Shown here piece by piece: positions 1-8,995 of a DNA stretch of 27,362 bases (positions are counted from its first letter, which is position 1; each line of letters starts with the position of its first letter). The stretch comes from Gp13-AA77 sp036521995 (GTDB lineage Bacteria; Acidobacteriota; Terriglobia; UBA7540): positions 1-27,362 of the forward strand of contig DATDGR010000059.1 in the NCBI GenBank assembly GCA_036521995.1, in the 5' to 3' direction. The notes under the pieces are model-generated. The model was not told where the DNA came from. It saw nothing but the letters and a program-made list of their open reading frames with translations, and ran no database searches. The translations under genes and the position numbers were made by a program.

Positions 1-1
1 G

Positions 2-1000
2 CCGCGCGGCAAAGCCAGCACTCTAGCCTACGACGAGTCCTTGACCCGGCACTGCGATCCCCGGCGCCGCCAGCCGCCCGACCGGGTGCTGCGGCGTCTG
101 GAGAAGCGGGGCCGCATCCAGGTGCCCGCCACCTTCGAGGAATTTCAGAAGCTGGTGCAGACGGCGCTGGGGACGGACCCGGACGTGGACCCTCGCCCTT
201 CGCCAGGCTCAGGGCAGGCTTTGCGCGGGGGTGACGCCCGAAAACCAGGAGCGGGCGGCCCGACGGGCACGGGCGGCCCACCGAACACTGTCGATTGGCG
301 GGTCGCCGGCCCTTCCAAGGCCCGTGGGAATTCACCCTCCGGCGCGCCTGAAGGCGTCGGGGAGCGCGACGCGAGCCTGCGCGGGGTGGCCCAGGCCCTG
401 TGGGCGCGCCTGCATTACGGCCGGGAGCGGGAAGACCAGGTGGCTAGCCTACTGGAGGCTTCCCTCGCCTGGGACACGCCCCGCATGTGCCAGCTGTGGC
501 CGAAGCTGCTCAAGGCCGAATACGCCTTCGACAACATCTTCGACCTGCAGTTCCGGCACGGCGCCGAGGCCCGCTTCGTGAGGCCGGCGTCGGCGCTCGC
601 CTCGGGCGGGTCGGAATCGGACGGGCCGAACGCGGCCGGGACAGAATCAGGCGCGACGGAACCGGAAGCAGAATCGGAAGAGTGGCCAGTGGAGGCGGAA
701 GAGCGGCCAGCGGAGGCGGAGGAAGTGCGGCAGGCGGTCGAGATCTGGTTCGACGCCGTTCGCGACGCCCTGACCGGCGGCATGGCGGGCCAGCACAAGT
801 CGCTGGTGGCGCTTTACGAGCTGGCGGTGGACCGGTTCGGGATTCGCTACGAGTTTCTGGAGTGGCGGCCGACGCTGAGCCCGAATCAATGGACCGAGCG
901 CAAGCAGCGGCCCGAGTGGCAGGTGCGGGTGCTGACGGTGGACGGCAAGGCCTGGGCCAAACTGGAGGACGGGCGCATCGTGGAGGCGAGAGAGCAGTAA
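2..1000 (+). CDS. Hypothetical protein, 5' end cut off by the window
   Basis: The frame is open from the left edge to a TAA at 998-1000, with a possible TTG start at 41 but no stop upstream of it. The gene therefore probably begins outside the window. About 330 residues are visible. The first third is Arg/Pro-rich, and a Gly/Pro/Ala-rich low-complexity linker covers roughly residues 65-110. A helical segment with many Trp and Leu residues follows (around LWARLHYGREREDQVASLL), then a Glu/Ala-rich stretch with an imperfect repeat of the type EWPVEAEE/ERPAEAEE. The C-terminal ~90 residues look globular. I recognise no family and do not assign a function. GC at third positions is high, which supports real coding. 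The first part could be in the wrong frame if an indel is present, because it is unusually low in complexity. Confidence 0.55.
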   Translation, partial: PRGKASTLAYDESLTRHCDPRRRQPPDRVLRRLEKRGRIQVPATFEEFQKLVQTALGTDPDVDPRPSPGSGQALRGGDARKPGAGGPTGTGGPPNTVDWRVAGPSKARGNSPSGAPEGVGERDASLRGVAQALWARLHYGREREDQVASLLEASLAWDTPRMCQLWPKLLKAEYAFDNIFDLQFRHGAEARFVRPASALASGGSESDGPNAAGTESGATEPEAESEEWPVEAEERPAEAEEVRQAVEIWFDAVRDALTGGMAGQHKSLVALYELAVDRFGIRYEFLEWRPTLSPNQWTERKQRPEWQVRVLTVDGKAWAKLEDGRIVEAREQ

Positions 1001-1073
1001 TGGTAGCCACGGCGAGCGTCTTTCTCGCCGCGAAGGCCCACGACGAGACAAAACGCTCCTCGTGGGGCTACCA
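1001..1073 (+). terminator. Nested inverted repeats forming a possible three-way junction
   Basis: Directly after the stop codon of the preceding gene, TGGTAGCC (1001-1008) pairs perfectly with GGCTACCA (1066-1073). Inside lie two more stems: CGGCGAG (1010-1016) with CTCGCCG (1024-1030), and CCCACGACGAG (1037-1047) with CTCCTCGTGGG (1056-1066), which has one mismatch and shares base 1066 with the outer stem. No U-run follows, so a classical intrinsic terminator is not clear. It could instead be a dispersed palindromic repeat unit. Confidence 0.45.
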
Positions 1074-1136
1074 CTTGAGGCCAAACGGTGTCTACTAAGA
1101 TGAGGAACAGATTTTGCCAAGTTCGAAAGGAGGCCT

Positions 1137-2633
1137 ATGCTGGCCCACAAACTGTACGCTCACGTTCGCCGCCTCACCGGCACGCTGATCTTCATGTTCG
1201 CAGCTCTCGCGCTGATCTCGATGGCGGCCGAGGCCCGGGGTCAATCGAATCCAGCTGCCACGGCCACCGTCACCTCCACCCTGAACGACCAGAAGGAAAT
1301 GGCGGTGACGGTCTACAACCAGAACCGGGCGCTGGTGCGCGACGTCCGGCGGATCGATCTGCCGGCCGGCGAGCTCGATCTGCGTTTCATGGACATCGCC
1401 GCCAAGATCAACCCGGCCACGGTGCACATTGTTTCCCAGACGGCGCCGACGGAACTGGTGGTGCTGGAGCAGAACTACGAATACGATCTGCTCAACCCGG
1501 ACAAGCTGCTCGACAAGTACGTGGGCCGCGAGGTGACGCTGGTCCGCTTTCAATTGGACAACAACACATCGCGCGAGGTGGAGATCAAGGCTACACTGCT
1601 AGCCGATAACGAAAACAAACCCGTCTGGAAAGTGGGCGACCAGATTGTGACCGGCATCGGCCACGACCGCATTATCTTTCCCGACCTGCCGGCCAACCTT
1701 TACAGCAAGCCTACGCTGATCTGGCTGCTTTCGAATCGCCACGCCGGGCCGCAGACGCTGGAGGCCTCTTATCTGACCGACGACATGAACTGGAACGCCG
1801 ACTACGTTCTGACCCTGGCCAGCACCGAGAAGTCGGCCGATCTGAACGGCTGGGTCACGGTGGTGAACAACTCCGGCACCGATTTTCGCAACGCCCAGCT
1901 TCAGTTGGTGGCCGGAGCGCTCAACGTGGTCAGAGGGGTCGCCGGGGGCGTCCCTGGTGCGGTGATGATGAAGGCGATGCCTCCGCCGCCGGCGCCCCAG
2001 TTCGCGCAGGAGAACATCTCCGAATACCATCTTTATACCCTTGACCGCCGCACCACCCTCCAGAACAACGAAAGCAAACAGATCAGCCTGCTGGAGGCCG
2101 CCAATTTTCCGATCGAGAAGCACTACCAGGTGAGCGGGCAGAGCTACTACTACCAGAACGCCATGGCGCCGGGCGAGCCGGCCAAGGATGCGGTGGAAGT
2201 GCATCTGAAGTTCAAGAACTCGCAGTCCAATTCACTGGGCATGCCGCTGCCGGCAGGGACCGTGCGGGTTTACCAGTCGGACTCGCGGGGCCAGATGCAG
2301 TTCGTGGGCGAGGACCACATCGACCACACGCCTATAGACGAAAGGCTTGACCTGCACATCGGCAACGCCTTCGACATCGTGGAGGAACGCAAGCAGACCG
2401 ACTACCAGAGGATCGACCGCCACACCACGGAGGCGGCCTTCGAGATCAAGCTGCGAAACCACAAGTCCACGCCGGTGACGGTGGAGGTGAACGAGCCTAT
2501 TGGCGGCGACTGGACCATGCTGGAATCGAGCTTCAAGTATGAGAAGACCTCCGCCACTTCGGCGCGCTTCATGGTGCCCGTGCCTGCGAACGGCGAGGCG
2601 GTACTGACGTATCGAGTGCGGGTCAGGTGGTGA
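1137..2633 (+). CDS. Exported DUF4139 domain-containing protein
   Basis: This 498-residue protein has a positively charged N-terminus and a hydrophobic stretch (about residues 14-30, LTGTLIFMFAALALISMAAEA) followed by AxA-type cleavage options. It is therefore probably secreted to the periplasm or outer surface. The body matches the DUF4139 family: VTVYNQNRALVRDVR near residues 57-71, the LPAGELDLRFMDI segment, LEQNYEYDLLNPDKLLDKYVG, and a beta-rich C-terminus ending in EAVLTYRVRVRW. The family's function is unknown; MuiA-like proteins are relatives. A strong ribosome binding site (GAAAGGAGG, 1125-1133) sits just upstream of the ATG. It ends 11 bases from the convergent queA gene. Identification of the family is firm; the biological role is not. 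Confidence 0.9.
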   Translation: MLAHKLYAHVRRLTGTLIFMFAALALISMAAEARGQSNPAATATVTSTLNDQKEMAVTVYNQNRALVRDVRRIDLPAGELDLRFMDIAAKINPATVHIVSQTAPTELVVLEQNYEYDLLNPDKLLDKYVGREVTLVRFQLDNNTSREVEIKATLLADNENKPVWKVGDQIVTGIGHDRIIFPDLPANLYSKPTLIWLLSNRHAGPQTLEASYLTDDMNWNADYVLTLASTEKSADLNGWVTVVNNSGTDFRNAQLQLVAGALNVVRGVAGGVPGAVMMKAMPPPPAPQFAQENISEYHLYTLDRRTTLQNNESKQISLLEAANFPIEKHYQVSGQSYYYQNAMAPGEPAKDAVEVHLKFKNSQSNSLGMPLPAGTVRVYQSDSRGQMQFVGEDHIDHTPIDERLDLHIGNAFDIVEERKQTDYQRIDRHTTEAAFEIKLRNHKSTPVTVEVNEPIGGDWTMLESSFKYEKTSATSARFMVPVPANGEAVLTYRVRVRW

Positions 2634-2644
2634 GGGGAGTCCGT

Positions 2645-3787
2645 TTAGAGAATCAGCATGCAGTCGCCGTAGCTGTAGAAGCGATAGCGCTCGTCGACGG
2701 CGTGCCGGTAGGCCTGAAGAATGAAATCGCGGCCGGCGAAGGCCGACACCAGCATGAGCAAGGTGGAGCGGGGCAGGTGAAAGTTGGTGAGCAAGGCGCT
2801 GACCGCCTGGAACTCGAAACCGGGGTAGATGAAGAGGCTGGTCTGGCCGCGCGCGGGCTCGAAGCGGCCGCCCTGAGCGCGAACGGCGTGTTCAAGGGTC
2901 CGTACCGAAGTGGTGCCCACTGCGATCACGCGCCGACCCTCATCCCGGGCGCGATTCAGGCGGGTGGCCGGGTCTTCGCCGATCTCGAACTCCTCGGCGT
3001 CCAACCGGTGATCCTCTACGCGCTCGGTGTGCACGGGCCGGAAGGTGCCCAGGCCCACGTGCAGAGTGATCTCCAGCGTCTCCACCCCGCGGGCACGGAG
3101 TTCCGCGAGGATCGCGGGTGTGAAGTGCAATCCGGCGGTGGGCGCCGCCACGGCGCCGCGCACGCGCGCGTACACGGTCTGATAGGTGTCGCGATCGGCC
3201 GGACTGTCCGGGCGCTGAATATAAGGGGGCAGCGGCACGTGCCCGAGGCGATCGATCAAAGTGTCCAGAAGCGCCGGCAGTGCGTCCAGGAGCTGGGCCG
3301 GAGCGGAATCAGCGCTGGGGTGGGGGTTCGAGCCGCGCGGCATGAGGCGTACGCGTCGCAAGCCATATTCGCCCCGTCCGAGCACCTCGGCCTCGAGCTC
3401 GCCTTCGCCGAACACCAGCACTTCACCGGTGCGCACCTTGCGTCCGGGGCGGACCAGACCCTCCCACACGTCCTCGCTCTCGCGCCGCGTCAGCAGCAGT
3501 TCGACCTCGGCGGTGAGGTACTCGCGGGCCGCGGGATTGCTCTTGCCGATCGGCTGCGAACGCATGCCGCGCCGCCGCCCCAGCAGTCGAGCCGGAAACA
3601 CGCGGGTGTTGTTGAAGACCAAGAGGTCGCCTGGCTGAAGCAAGGCCGGTAGATCGCGGAAATGCCGATCCTCAATGCGGCCCGAAGCGCGGTTTAAGAG
3701 CATCATGCGCGCGGCGTCGCGCTCCGCCAGCGGTTGCTGGGCGATCAGTTCGGGTGGCAGGTCGTAATCGAAATCGTGAAGTTGCAT
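2645..3787 (-). CDS. queA: S-adenosylmethionine:tRNA ribosyltransferase-isomerase QueA
   Basis: QueA transfers and isomerises the ribose of S-adenosylmethionine onto 7-aminomethyl-7-deazaguanine in tRNA, giving epoxyqueuosine. The 380-residue product begins MQLHDFDYDLPPELIAQQPL, as the family does. It carries LLVFNNTRVFPARLLG, the APTAGLHFT segment, HVGLGTFRPV, VGTTSVRTLEHA and TNFHLPRSTLLMLVSAFAG. At 380 residues it is somewhat longer than the usual 340-360, with extra residues around the RPDSPADRDTYQ region. The start is an ATG only 74 bases from the divergently transcribed rlmI-like gene, so the two probably share a control region. No tgt or other queuosine gene is present in this window. 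Confidence 0.96.
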   Translation of the reverse strand: MQLHDFDYDLPPELIAQQPLAERDAARMMLLNRASGRIEDRHFRDLPALLQPGDLLVFNNTRVFPARLLGRRRGMRSQPIGKSNPAAREYLTAEVELLLTRRESEDVWEGLVRPGRKVRTGEVLVFGEGELEAEVLGRGEYGLRRVRLMPRGSNPHPSADSAPAQLLDALPALLDTLIDRLGHVPLPPYIQRPDSPADRDTYQTVYARVRGAVAAPTAGLHFTPAILAELRARGVETLEITLHVGLGTFRPVHTERVEDHRLDAEEFEIGEDPATRLNRARDEGRRVIAVGTTSVRTLEHAVRAQGGRFEPARGQTSLFIYPGFEFQAVSALLTNFHLPRSTLLMLVSAFAGRDFILQAYRHAVDERYRFYSYGDCMLIL

Positions 3788-3861
3788 GAAAACGCCGGGC
3801 GCACCCCAGCTTACACTCGGCGCGCCGAATCCGGCAACGCGCGCTGTGCTAACGTCAATAC

Positions 3862-5031
3862 GTGAGCGACGTCACAGTCACGGTCTCGGGACGGGGCGCC
3901 GAACGGATCCTCGGCGGCCACCTCTGGGTGTATCGCACGGATGTGATGGAGAGCGCGAGCGCCGAGGCGGGAGCCATCGTCCGCGTTCAGGATCGGCGCA
4001 AGCGCTACCTTGGGCAGGCGCTTTACAGCGGGAAATCCCAGATCGCGCTGCGGCTTCTCACTCGCGAGCGCAGAGTTTTCGACCGCGCCTTTCTCGCCGA
4101 GCGCATTGCGTCGGCGGCCAAGTATCGGGAGACGGTCGCCCCGGGAGCAGGGGCTTATCGCGTGGTGGCCAGCGAGGGCGATCTGCTTCCCTCGCTCACC
4201 ATCGACTGTTACGGCGATTGCCTGGTAGTGCAGACCTTGAGCCAAGGCATGGACCGGCTCAAGCCCGTGATCGTCGAGGTCTTGCAGGAACGGTTCCGGC
4301 CCCGCAGCATCGTGGAGCGCAATGACTCAGCGGTGCGCGCTTTCGAGGAGCTGCCCGAGATCAAAGGCGTGCTCGCCGGGCAAGCCGTGAGCGAAGTCAT
4401 GGTGGAAGAGAACGGAGTGCAGTTTATCTACGATCTGATGGGCGGCCAGAAGACCGGCGGGTACCTCGACCAGCGAGAAAACCGCACGGCCGCGCGGCAG
4501 TACGCACAGGGGCGTCTGCTCGACTGCTTCACGTACGCGGGAGGTTTCGCCATCAGCCTGGCCCGCGAATGCGAGAGCGTCCTGGCCCTCGACAGCTCGG
4601 CGGACGCTCTGGCGGCGGGCCGCCGCAACCAGGAGCTGAACGGCCTTGCGAACATCGAGTGGCGGGAGGCCAACTGCTTCGATTATCTGAAATCCGCCGA
4701 CCACGCCGGCGAGCGCTTCGATACGATCGTGCTTGATCCCCCGGCGTTCGCACGGCAGAAGTCGAGCCTGGAGGGCGCGCTGCGCGGTTACAAGGAACTC
4801 AACCTGCGGGCCCTGAAGATCCTTAACCAGGGCGGCTTCCTGATCACGTGCTCCTGTTCGTTTCACGTGAGCGAGGCGGATTTCCTGGAAGCCGTCGCGA
4901 GCGCGGCGCTCGATGCTCACCGGTCGGTGCAGGTGGTGGAGCGGCGCACGCAGGCGCGGGATCACCCCATCCTGCTGACCGTGCCGGAAACGCACTATCT
5001 GAAGTGCCTGATCCTGCGGGTGGCGGAGTGA
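3862..5031 (+). CDS. rlmI: Class I SAM-dependent rRNA methyltransferase (RlmI-like, 23S rRNA m5C)
   Basis: The protein has an N-terminal PUA-like RNA-binding domain (about residues 1-75, including GGHLWVYRTDV) and a Rossmann methyltransferase domain. DCFTYAGGF (221-229) is the SAM-binding motif I, LDPPAFARQK (291-300) is motif IV, and TCSCSFH (329-335) holds the Cys residues typical of the m5C RlmI/RlmO-like group. Length (389) matches E. coli RlmI, which modifies C1962 of 23S rRNA. The exact target base here is inferred. Translation starts at a GTG with no clear Shine-Dalgarno; the PUA domain begins immediately, so a later start would truncate it. It converges on the VOC gene with 12 bases between stops. 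Confidence 0.88.
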   Translation: MSDVTVTVSGRGAERILGGHLWVYRTDVMESASAEAGAIVRVQDRRKRYLGQALYSGKSQIALRLLTRERRVFDRAFLAERIASAAKYRETVAPGAGAYRVVASEGDLLPSLTIDCYGDCLVVQTLSQGMDRLKPVIVEVLQERFRPRSIVERNDSAVRAFEELPEIKGVLAGQAVSEVMVEENGVQFIYDLMGGQKTGGYLDQRENRTAARQYAQGRLLDCFTYAGGFAISLARECESVLALDSSADALAAGRRNQELNGLANIEWREANCFDYLKSADHAGERFDTIVLDPPAFARQKSSLEGALRGYKELNLRALKILNQGGFLITCSCSFHVSEADFLEAVASAALDAHRSVQVVERRTQARDHPILLTVPETHYLKCLILRVAE

Positions 5032-5043
5032 CGAATGGGTGCT

Positions 5044-5832
5044 TTAGCGAGGACTGGCTTTGAAAATCGCGAACACCGCGCCCTGCGGATCGGCCAGAAC
5101 CGCCATGCGGCCCACGTCTTCAAAGGTCGTGGGAGGCACGAAGAACTGCGCGCCCAGATCCTTGGCCTGGGCGGCGGTGGCGTCGCAGTCGGAGACGGCA
5201 AAATACACTTGCCAATGGGAAGGAACATTCGGCTGGCGGTGGGTGGCGGGAGGAATCCCCCCGATGAACTCTTCGCCATTCATAAGGTGCCAGTAGGCGT
5301 GGGCCGGATCCTCATCTTCTTTTCCGATCTTCCAGCCGAACAGCTCGGAATAAAAGGCTCCGGCACGATCACGATCGGAAGTGCTCAAATCGGCCCAGCA
5401 GAGTGTGCCGTCGACGCCGCCGATGCCAGTGCCGTGGTTATTTTTAGGCTCCCACACCGCGATGGCGGCTCCAGAGGGGTCCTGGAGGATCGCCATGCGG
5501 CCGGAGTCGCCAACATCGAATGGAGGCGCGACCGCTTCGCCTCCGAGCTGGGCTGCGCGCGCCGCCGCTTGGTCTGCGCTGTCCACGGTCACGTAGAGCA
5601 TCCAGTGGGGCGGTACGCCTTGGGCGCGCTGCTCCGGGCGCAGGGTGCAGGCAGCCGCCGCGTCGCGATCCTGCAATCGGAAGAACGTATAGAAATCGCC
5701 GGGACCGAGCGGCACGTCGTTCGCTTGCCAGCCGAAGAGCATTCCGTAGAACTTCTTGGCGGCGGCCTGATCAGTCGTGTGAAGTTCGATCCAGCAGAAG
5801 GAACCGGGTGAATGCTTTTCGATATTTGGCAT
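5044..5832 (-). CDS. VOC family protein with two glyoxalase/bleomycin-resistance-like domains
   Basis: The 262-residue product has two tandem VOC (vicinal oxygen chelate) modules: residues about 8-125, beginning PGSFCWIELHTTDQAAAKKFY and ending in AILQDPSGAAIAVWEP, and about 137-260, beginning GTLCWADLSTSDRDRAGAFY and ending AVLADPQGAVFAIFK. This two-module layout is common in small cytosolic proteins of unknown substrate annotated as glyoxalase-like. The open frame extends further upstream, to 5946, but MPNIEKHSPG at 5832 matches the usual start of this family and the extension is unlike it, so I start there. No good Shine-Dalgarno precedes it. Confidence 0.88.
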   Translation of the reverse strand: MPNIEKHSPGSFCWIELHTTDQAAAKKFYGMLFGWQANDVPLGPGDFYTFFRLQDRDAAAACTLRPEQRAQGVPPHWMLYVTVDSADQAAARAAQLGGEAVAPPFDVGDSGRMAILQDPSGAAIAVWEPKNNHGTGIGGVDGTLCWADLSTSDRDRAGAFYSELFGWKIGKEDEDPAHAYWHLMNGEEFIGGIPPATHRQPNVPSHWQVYFAVSDCDATAAQAKDLGAQFFVPPTTFEDVGRMAVLADPQGAVFAIFKASPR

Positions 5833-5963
5833 GGCGAGGAGTATACAAGCGTCGTGGTTCAAAATGAAAGCCGCCTTGCTCGCGCGCCGTTTCCGTTCTC
5901 TCCGGATTTGCTTCTGGCAGGGTCTCGTCGTGCTTGTTAAGATCATTGTTGAAAGCCCGAAAT

Positions 5964-6216
5964 ATGAAACCCATTAGCACGCGATTCTTCAGGTCAAGGC
6001 GTACGCTCGCGGTTGGCCTGGCAGTCTTCGCCGCCACACTTGGCTTCCTTGGTCTGCGGACCGGACCTCTCCCTGCGACACCAGGAGACAGGGCCGCGAA
6101 CAGCTCTGCCCAGGCAGCATTCTCGGCCCAGGAATTCCATAAAGTTTCTCTCGAGTGACGAGCTGAAGGGCCGCGGTAATGGCACTCCGGAGCTCGATCA
6201 GGCCGCCCACTTAGTG
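5964..6216 (+). pseudogene. N-terminal remnant of an M28 aminopeptidase, frameshifted and truncated
   Basis: An ATG at 5964 opens a signal peptide (MKPISTRFFRSRRTLAVGLA...) that leads into AFSAQEFHK and then stops at 6158. At 6139 the reading continues in another frame as IKFLSSDELKGRGNGTP followed by ELDQAAHLV, the conserved opening of secreted M28 metallopeptidases. A one-frame shift at about 6138-6141 thus separates the two halves. Similarity ends near 6216. The peptidase catalytic domain is absent, but the matching C-terminal PDZ domain is found at 9264-9545, with about 3 kb of other genes between. The gene cannot make an active peptidase. An assembly error could in principle cause the frameshift, but not easily the whole arrangement. 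Confidence 0.8.
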
Positions 6217-6294
6217 ACAGCTCTCGTGCTGTTTGCTCCCGTGCTACAATGTCGCCGTGACGCTGAGGCATTGCGTCGCTGAAGGGTTCCATAG

Positions 6295-7824
6295 ATGAGT
6301 ATTTCGACCTACGTTCGAACCGCTCCATTGGCTGTCTTAGGATTATTGGTACTGGCTGACTACGCATCCACTCAAGAGAGCCGCCCGCAAATTCCAGAAG
6401 TGGAGACGCCCGCCGAGAGGCAGGAGACAACACCAGTCGCAGCCGAAAAGAAGCCCAACGTGGTGTTTATCCTCGTCGACAACCTGGGCTACGGCGAATT
6501 GGGCGTCTACGGCGGCGGGATTCTTCGAGGCGCTCCCACGCCGCGCATCGACAAGCTCGCGGCTGAAGGGATGCGTCTGCTCAACTTCAACGTGGAGGCG
6601 CAATGCACGCCAACCCGCTCCGCGCTCATGACCGGGCGCTTTGCGATCCGTTCCGGAACCTATGCAGTGCCCATCGGTGGCGTGCCGGAGGGCCTAACCC
6701 TGTGGGAGATCACCATCGCCCAGTTGCTTTCAGAGCAGGGCTACACGACAGGAATGTGGGGCAAATGGCATCTTGGCAGCGTTGAAGCACGCCTGCCCCA
6801 CCATAAGGGTTTTGACGAATGGTACGGAATCCCGCGCACCTACGACGAAGCGATGTGGCCGTCTCAGAACGAGACCGGCGGCTTGTGGCCGTCCATCGGC
6901 AATAAGCAGGGATGGAACGCAAGCATCGTGCCGCCCGAGCCGATCTACGATGCCCACAAAGGAGAGGATGCGAAACAGGTCGGCGAACTCACGGTTGAAA
7001 CCCGTCGCACCATGGAAGCCGAGATCACCAAACGCGCCGTGGCCTTCATCAAGCGCAACGCTGCCGAGCACAAACCCTTCTACGCGTACGTTTCTTCGTC
7101 CATGGTGCACATGCCCACCTTGCCCAGCCCGGAGTTCGCCGGCAAGACCGGCAACGGCGATTGGGCGGACTGCCTCGCCGAGACAGATTTCCGCACGGGA
7201 CAGATTCTTGACGCAATCCACGACGCAGGAGTCGAGGACAACACCATCGTTGTCTTCGCCAGCGACAACGGCCCCGAGGCTACAGATCCGTGGGAGGGAG
7301 ATTCAGGCCCATGGCGCGGGACATACTTCACTGCGATGGAAGCATCGCTGCGCGCGCCGTTCATCATCCGCTGGCCTGGCCACATTCCCGCGGCCCGTGT
7401 CTCCAATGAGATCGTCCATGTCGTCGACATGTTTACCACGCTCGCCCGCGTGGCCGGTGCAAAGGTTCCGACGGACCGCGCCATAGACGGTGTCGACCAG
7501 CTCGACTTCTTTCTGGGCAAACAGGAGAGCTCGAATCGTGACGGCTTCCCGGCGTATGTCGCCGATAAGCTTTACGCCGTGAAGTGGCGCAACTGGAAAA
7601 TGCACCTTATCTGGCAGGTCGGGATGTACGACCCGCCGCAGAACCTTCCGCTGCCACGGCTGTTCAATCTTCTCAGGGATCTGAAGGAAGAGCGCGACGT
7701 CGGCCCCTATGCCACATGGGTGGCCGTGCCCATGACGAAGATCCTGATGGAATGGGAGGAGAGCTTGAAGAAATATCCTCCCATCAAGATGGGAACGCCA
7801 GACCCGTATGTGCCGCCAAAATAG
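6295..7824 (+). CDS. Exported arylsulfatase-type sulfatase with formylglycine motif
   Basis: This is a 509-residue sulfatase of the alkaline-phosphatase superfamily. An N-terminal hydrophobic segment (about residues 8-24) suggests export. Key elements are VVFILVDNLGYGELG (metal-binding Asp62; the second metal position is Asn63 where many sulfatases have Asp), the formylglycine signature CTPTR with Cys104, GMWGKWHLG, and FASDNGPEA with the metal-binding Asp-Asn. Cys-type sulfatases need conversion of that Cys to formylglycine by a separate enzyme, which is not encoded here. The substrate is unknown. An AAGGG ribosome binding site lies just upstream. It is the first gene of the segment that interrupts the M28 peptidase gene, and a related tail fragment follows immediately. 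Confidence 0.92.
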   Translation: MSISTYVRTAPLAVLGLLVLADYASTQESRPQIPEVETPAERQETTPVAAEKKPNVVFILVDNLGYGELGVYGGGILRGAPTPRIDKLAAEGMRLLNFNVEAQCTPTRSALMTGRFAIRSGTYAVPIGGVPEGLTLWEITIAQLLSEQGYTTGMWGKWHLGSVEARLPHHKGFDEWYGIPRTYDEAMWPSQNETGGLWPSIGNKQGWNASIVPPEPIYDAHKGEDAKQVGELTVETRRTMEAEITKRAVAFIKRNAAEHKPFYAYVSSSMVHMPTLPSPEFAGKTGNGDWADCLAETDFRTGQILDAIHDAGVEDNTIVVFASDNGPEATDPWEGDSGPWRGTYFTAMEASLRAPFIIRWPGHIPAARVSNEIVHVVDMFTTLARVAGAKVPTDRAIDGVDQLDFFLGKQESSNRDGFPAYVADKLYAVKWRNWKMHLIWQVGMYDPPQNLPLPRLFNLLRDLKEERDVGPYATWVAVPMTKILMEWEESLKKYPPIKMGTPDPYVPPK

Positions 7825-7829
7825 TGCCC

Positions 7830-7919
7830 GGAGCCCCTGCGCTTAGGGCTGTCGAGGGGTACAAAGAGACTTTAAAGAAATATCCCAATCCACCTGCGGC
7901 CAATATCACGAACCTCTGA
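7830..7919 (+). pseudogene. Possible C-terminal scrap of a second sulfatase
   Basis: Just after the sulfatase stop, an open frame ending at 7919 reads ...VEGYKETLKKYPNPP followed by AANITNL. This parallels the last residues of the complete sulfatase, EESLKKYPPIKMGTPDP, in wording and position. The simplest reading is that it is the tail of a paralogous sulfatase whose body was deleted. The upstream part of that frame is a shadow of the intact gene and carries no start. The match is short, so this is tentative. Confidence 0.4.
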
Positions 7920-7988
7920 GTTCGTGAGAGCACGTCCAAGAACGCCAGCCGGAAACACTGATGCGGCTGGGACCCGGGAGCGGTCAAA

Positions 7989-8912
7989 ATGAGAATCTAT
8001 AAGCTTACCTTCTGCGCGATATGGGTGCTTGCCTCTTTCACGCTGCCGCTCAAGGCGCAGTATCAGGGCGATCAGTTCCTCGGCTTTGCGGGACTGCAAG
8101 CCGGCACCCAGCCGTCGCAAGGATATTACCTCACCCTGCCGCTTTTTTATGACTTTAACAACATATCGATTTACGGCCCGCAGGGAAACCAGGTGGCGAA
8201 AGACGTAACCGCGGGTATAAACCTGTTTGTGGTGCCCTCGTTTCAAGTGGTAACGCCCTTTAAGATTCTTGGAGCCAACTACGGGGCTTCATTCACCCAG
8301 TGGATCCTGAATGGGAGGGTGGATGTGGCGGCGCTCAATTTCAAAAGATCCACGCCCTACGCTTACGGGGACATTTACGTTCAGCCTGCGGTGCTCGGCT
8401 GGCACCTGAAGCGGGCCGACATCACGGCGGGTTATGCGTTTTTCGCCCCGAGCAATACCGGCGCGAGTCTGCGCATGTGGGTGAACGAAATCGACTTCGG
8501 AACCACGCTGTATGCCGATAAGGCCAGGAAATGGAACGTCTCCACCATGATGTACTACGACTTCAACGGCAGGAAGAATAACGCAGACATCAAGCCGGGA
8601 CAGATTATGACGCTCGGAGGGGGACTCGGCCGGTCATTTCTGCAGGGCGCGGCGAACGTGGGTGTCGCTTACGGCGCCCAATGGAAGATGACTCATGACA
8701 GTGGTTCCGGCATTCCACCTTTGCTGCCGATCGCCAATGGGCGGGTTTTCGGCGTCGGACCGGAGATCGATATGCCGGTGTTTGCAAAAGGCAAGAACGT
8801 GGGCCTCATTTCAGCCCGTTACCTGTGGCCCTCCGGTCCCAAGGAAGCTCTGGGCGGCCAGATTCTGGCGATTTCGTTCACCCTGGCGCACTTCCCGAAG
8901 CCAGTGAAGTGA
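7989..8912 (+). CDS. Outer-membrane beta-barrel transporter-like protein (phenol MetA-pathway type)
   Basis: The 307-residue protein has a signal peptide (MRIYKLTFCAIWVLASFTLPLKAQ, probable cleavage after KAQ). Its body consists of alternating amphipathic beta strands rich in Gly, Tyr and Phe, for example YYLTLPLFYDFNNISIYGPQGNQ, YGDIYVQPAVLGWHL, ADITAGYAFFAPS and VGLISARYLWPSGPKEALGGQ. This pattern fits the MetA-pathway-of-phenol-degradation / SphA-like outer-membrane family, commonly annotated simply as transporter. Its placement between sulfatase sequences suggests a role in uptake or surface handling of the same class of substrates, which is inference. It belongs to the block that interrupts the M28 gene. 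Confidence 0.75.
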   Translation: MRIYKLTFCAIWVLASFTLPLKAQYQGDQFLGFAGLQAGTQPSQGYYLTLPLFYDFNNISIYGPQGNQVAKDVTAGINLFVVPSFQVVTPFKILGANYGASFTQWILNGRVDVAALNFKRSTPYAYGDIYVQPAVLGWHLKRADITAGYAFFAPSNTGASLRMWVNEIDFGTTLYADKARKWNVSTMMYYDFNGRKNNADIKPGQIMTLGGGLGRSFLQGAANVGVAYGAQWKMTHDSGSGIPPLLPIANGRVFGVGPEIDMPVFAKGKNVGLISARYLWPSGPKEALGGQILAISFTLAHFPKPVK

Positions 8913-8995
8913 ACCATACAAACTCGCTATTGGGGTACGTATCGATCCAATGCTGCAACAAGAAGTTCACATCTGACAAACGAACGAGGAGGATC

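Noticed and set aside
2627..3652. Long plus-strand open frame opposite queA
   Set aside because: It is a shadow of queA on the other strand; its translation has no family features while queA is unmistakable.
5833..5946. Upstream extension of the VOC protein
   Set aside because: The added 38 residues do not match the family, which starts at MPNIEKHSPG.
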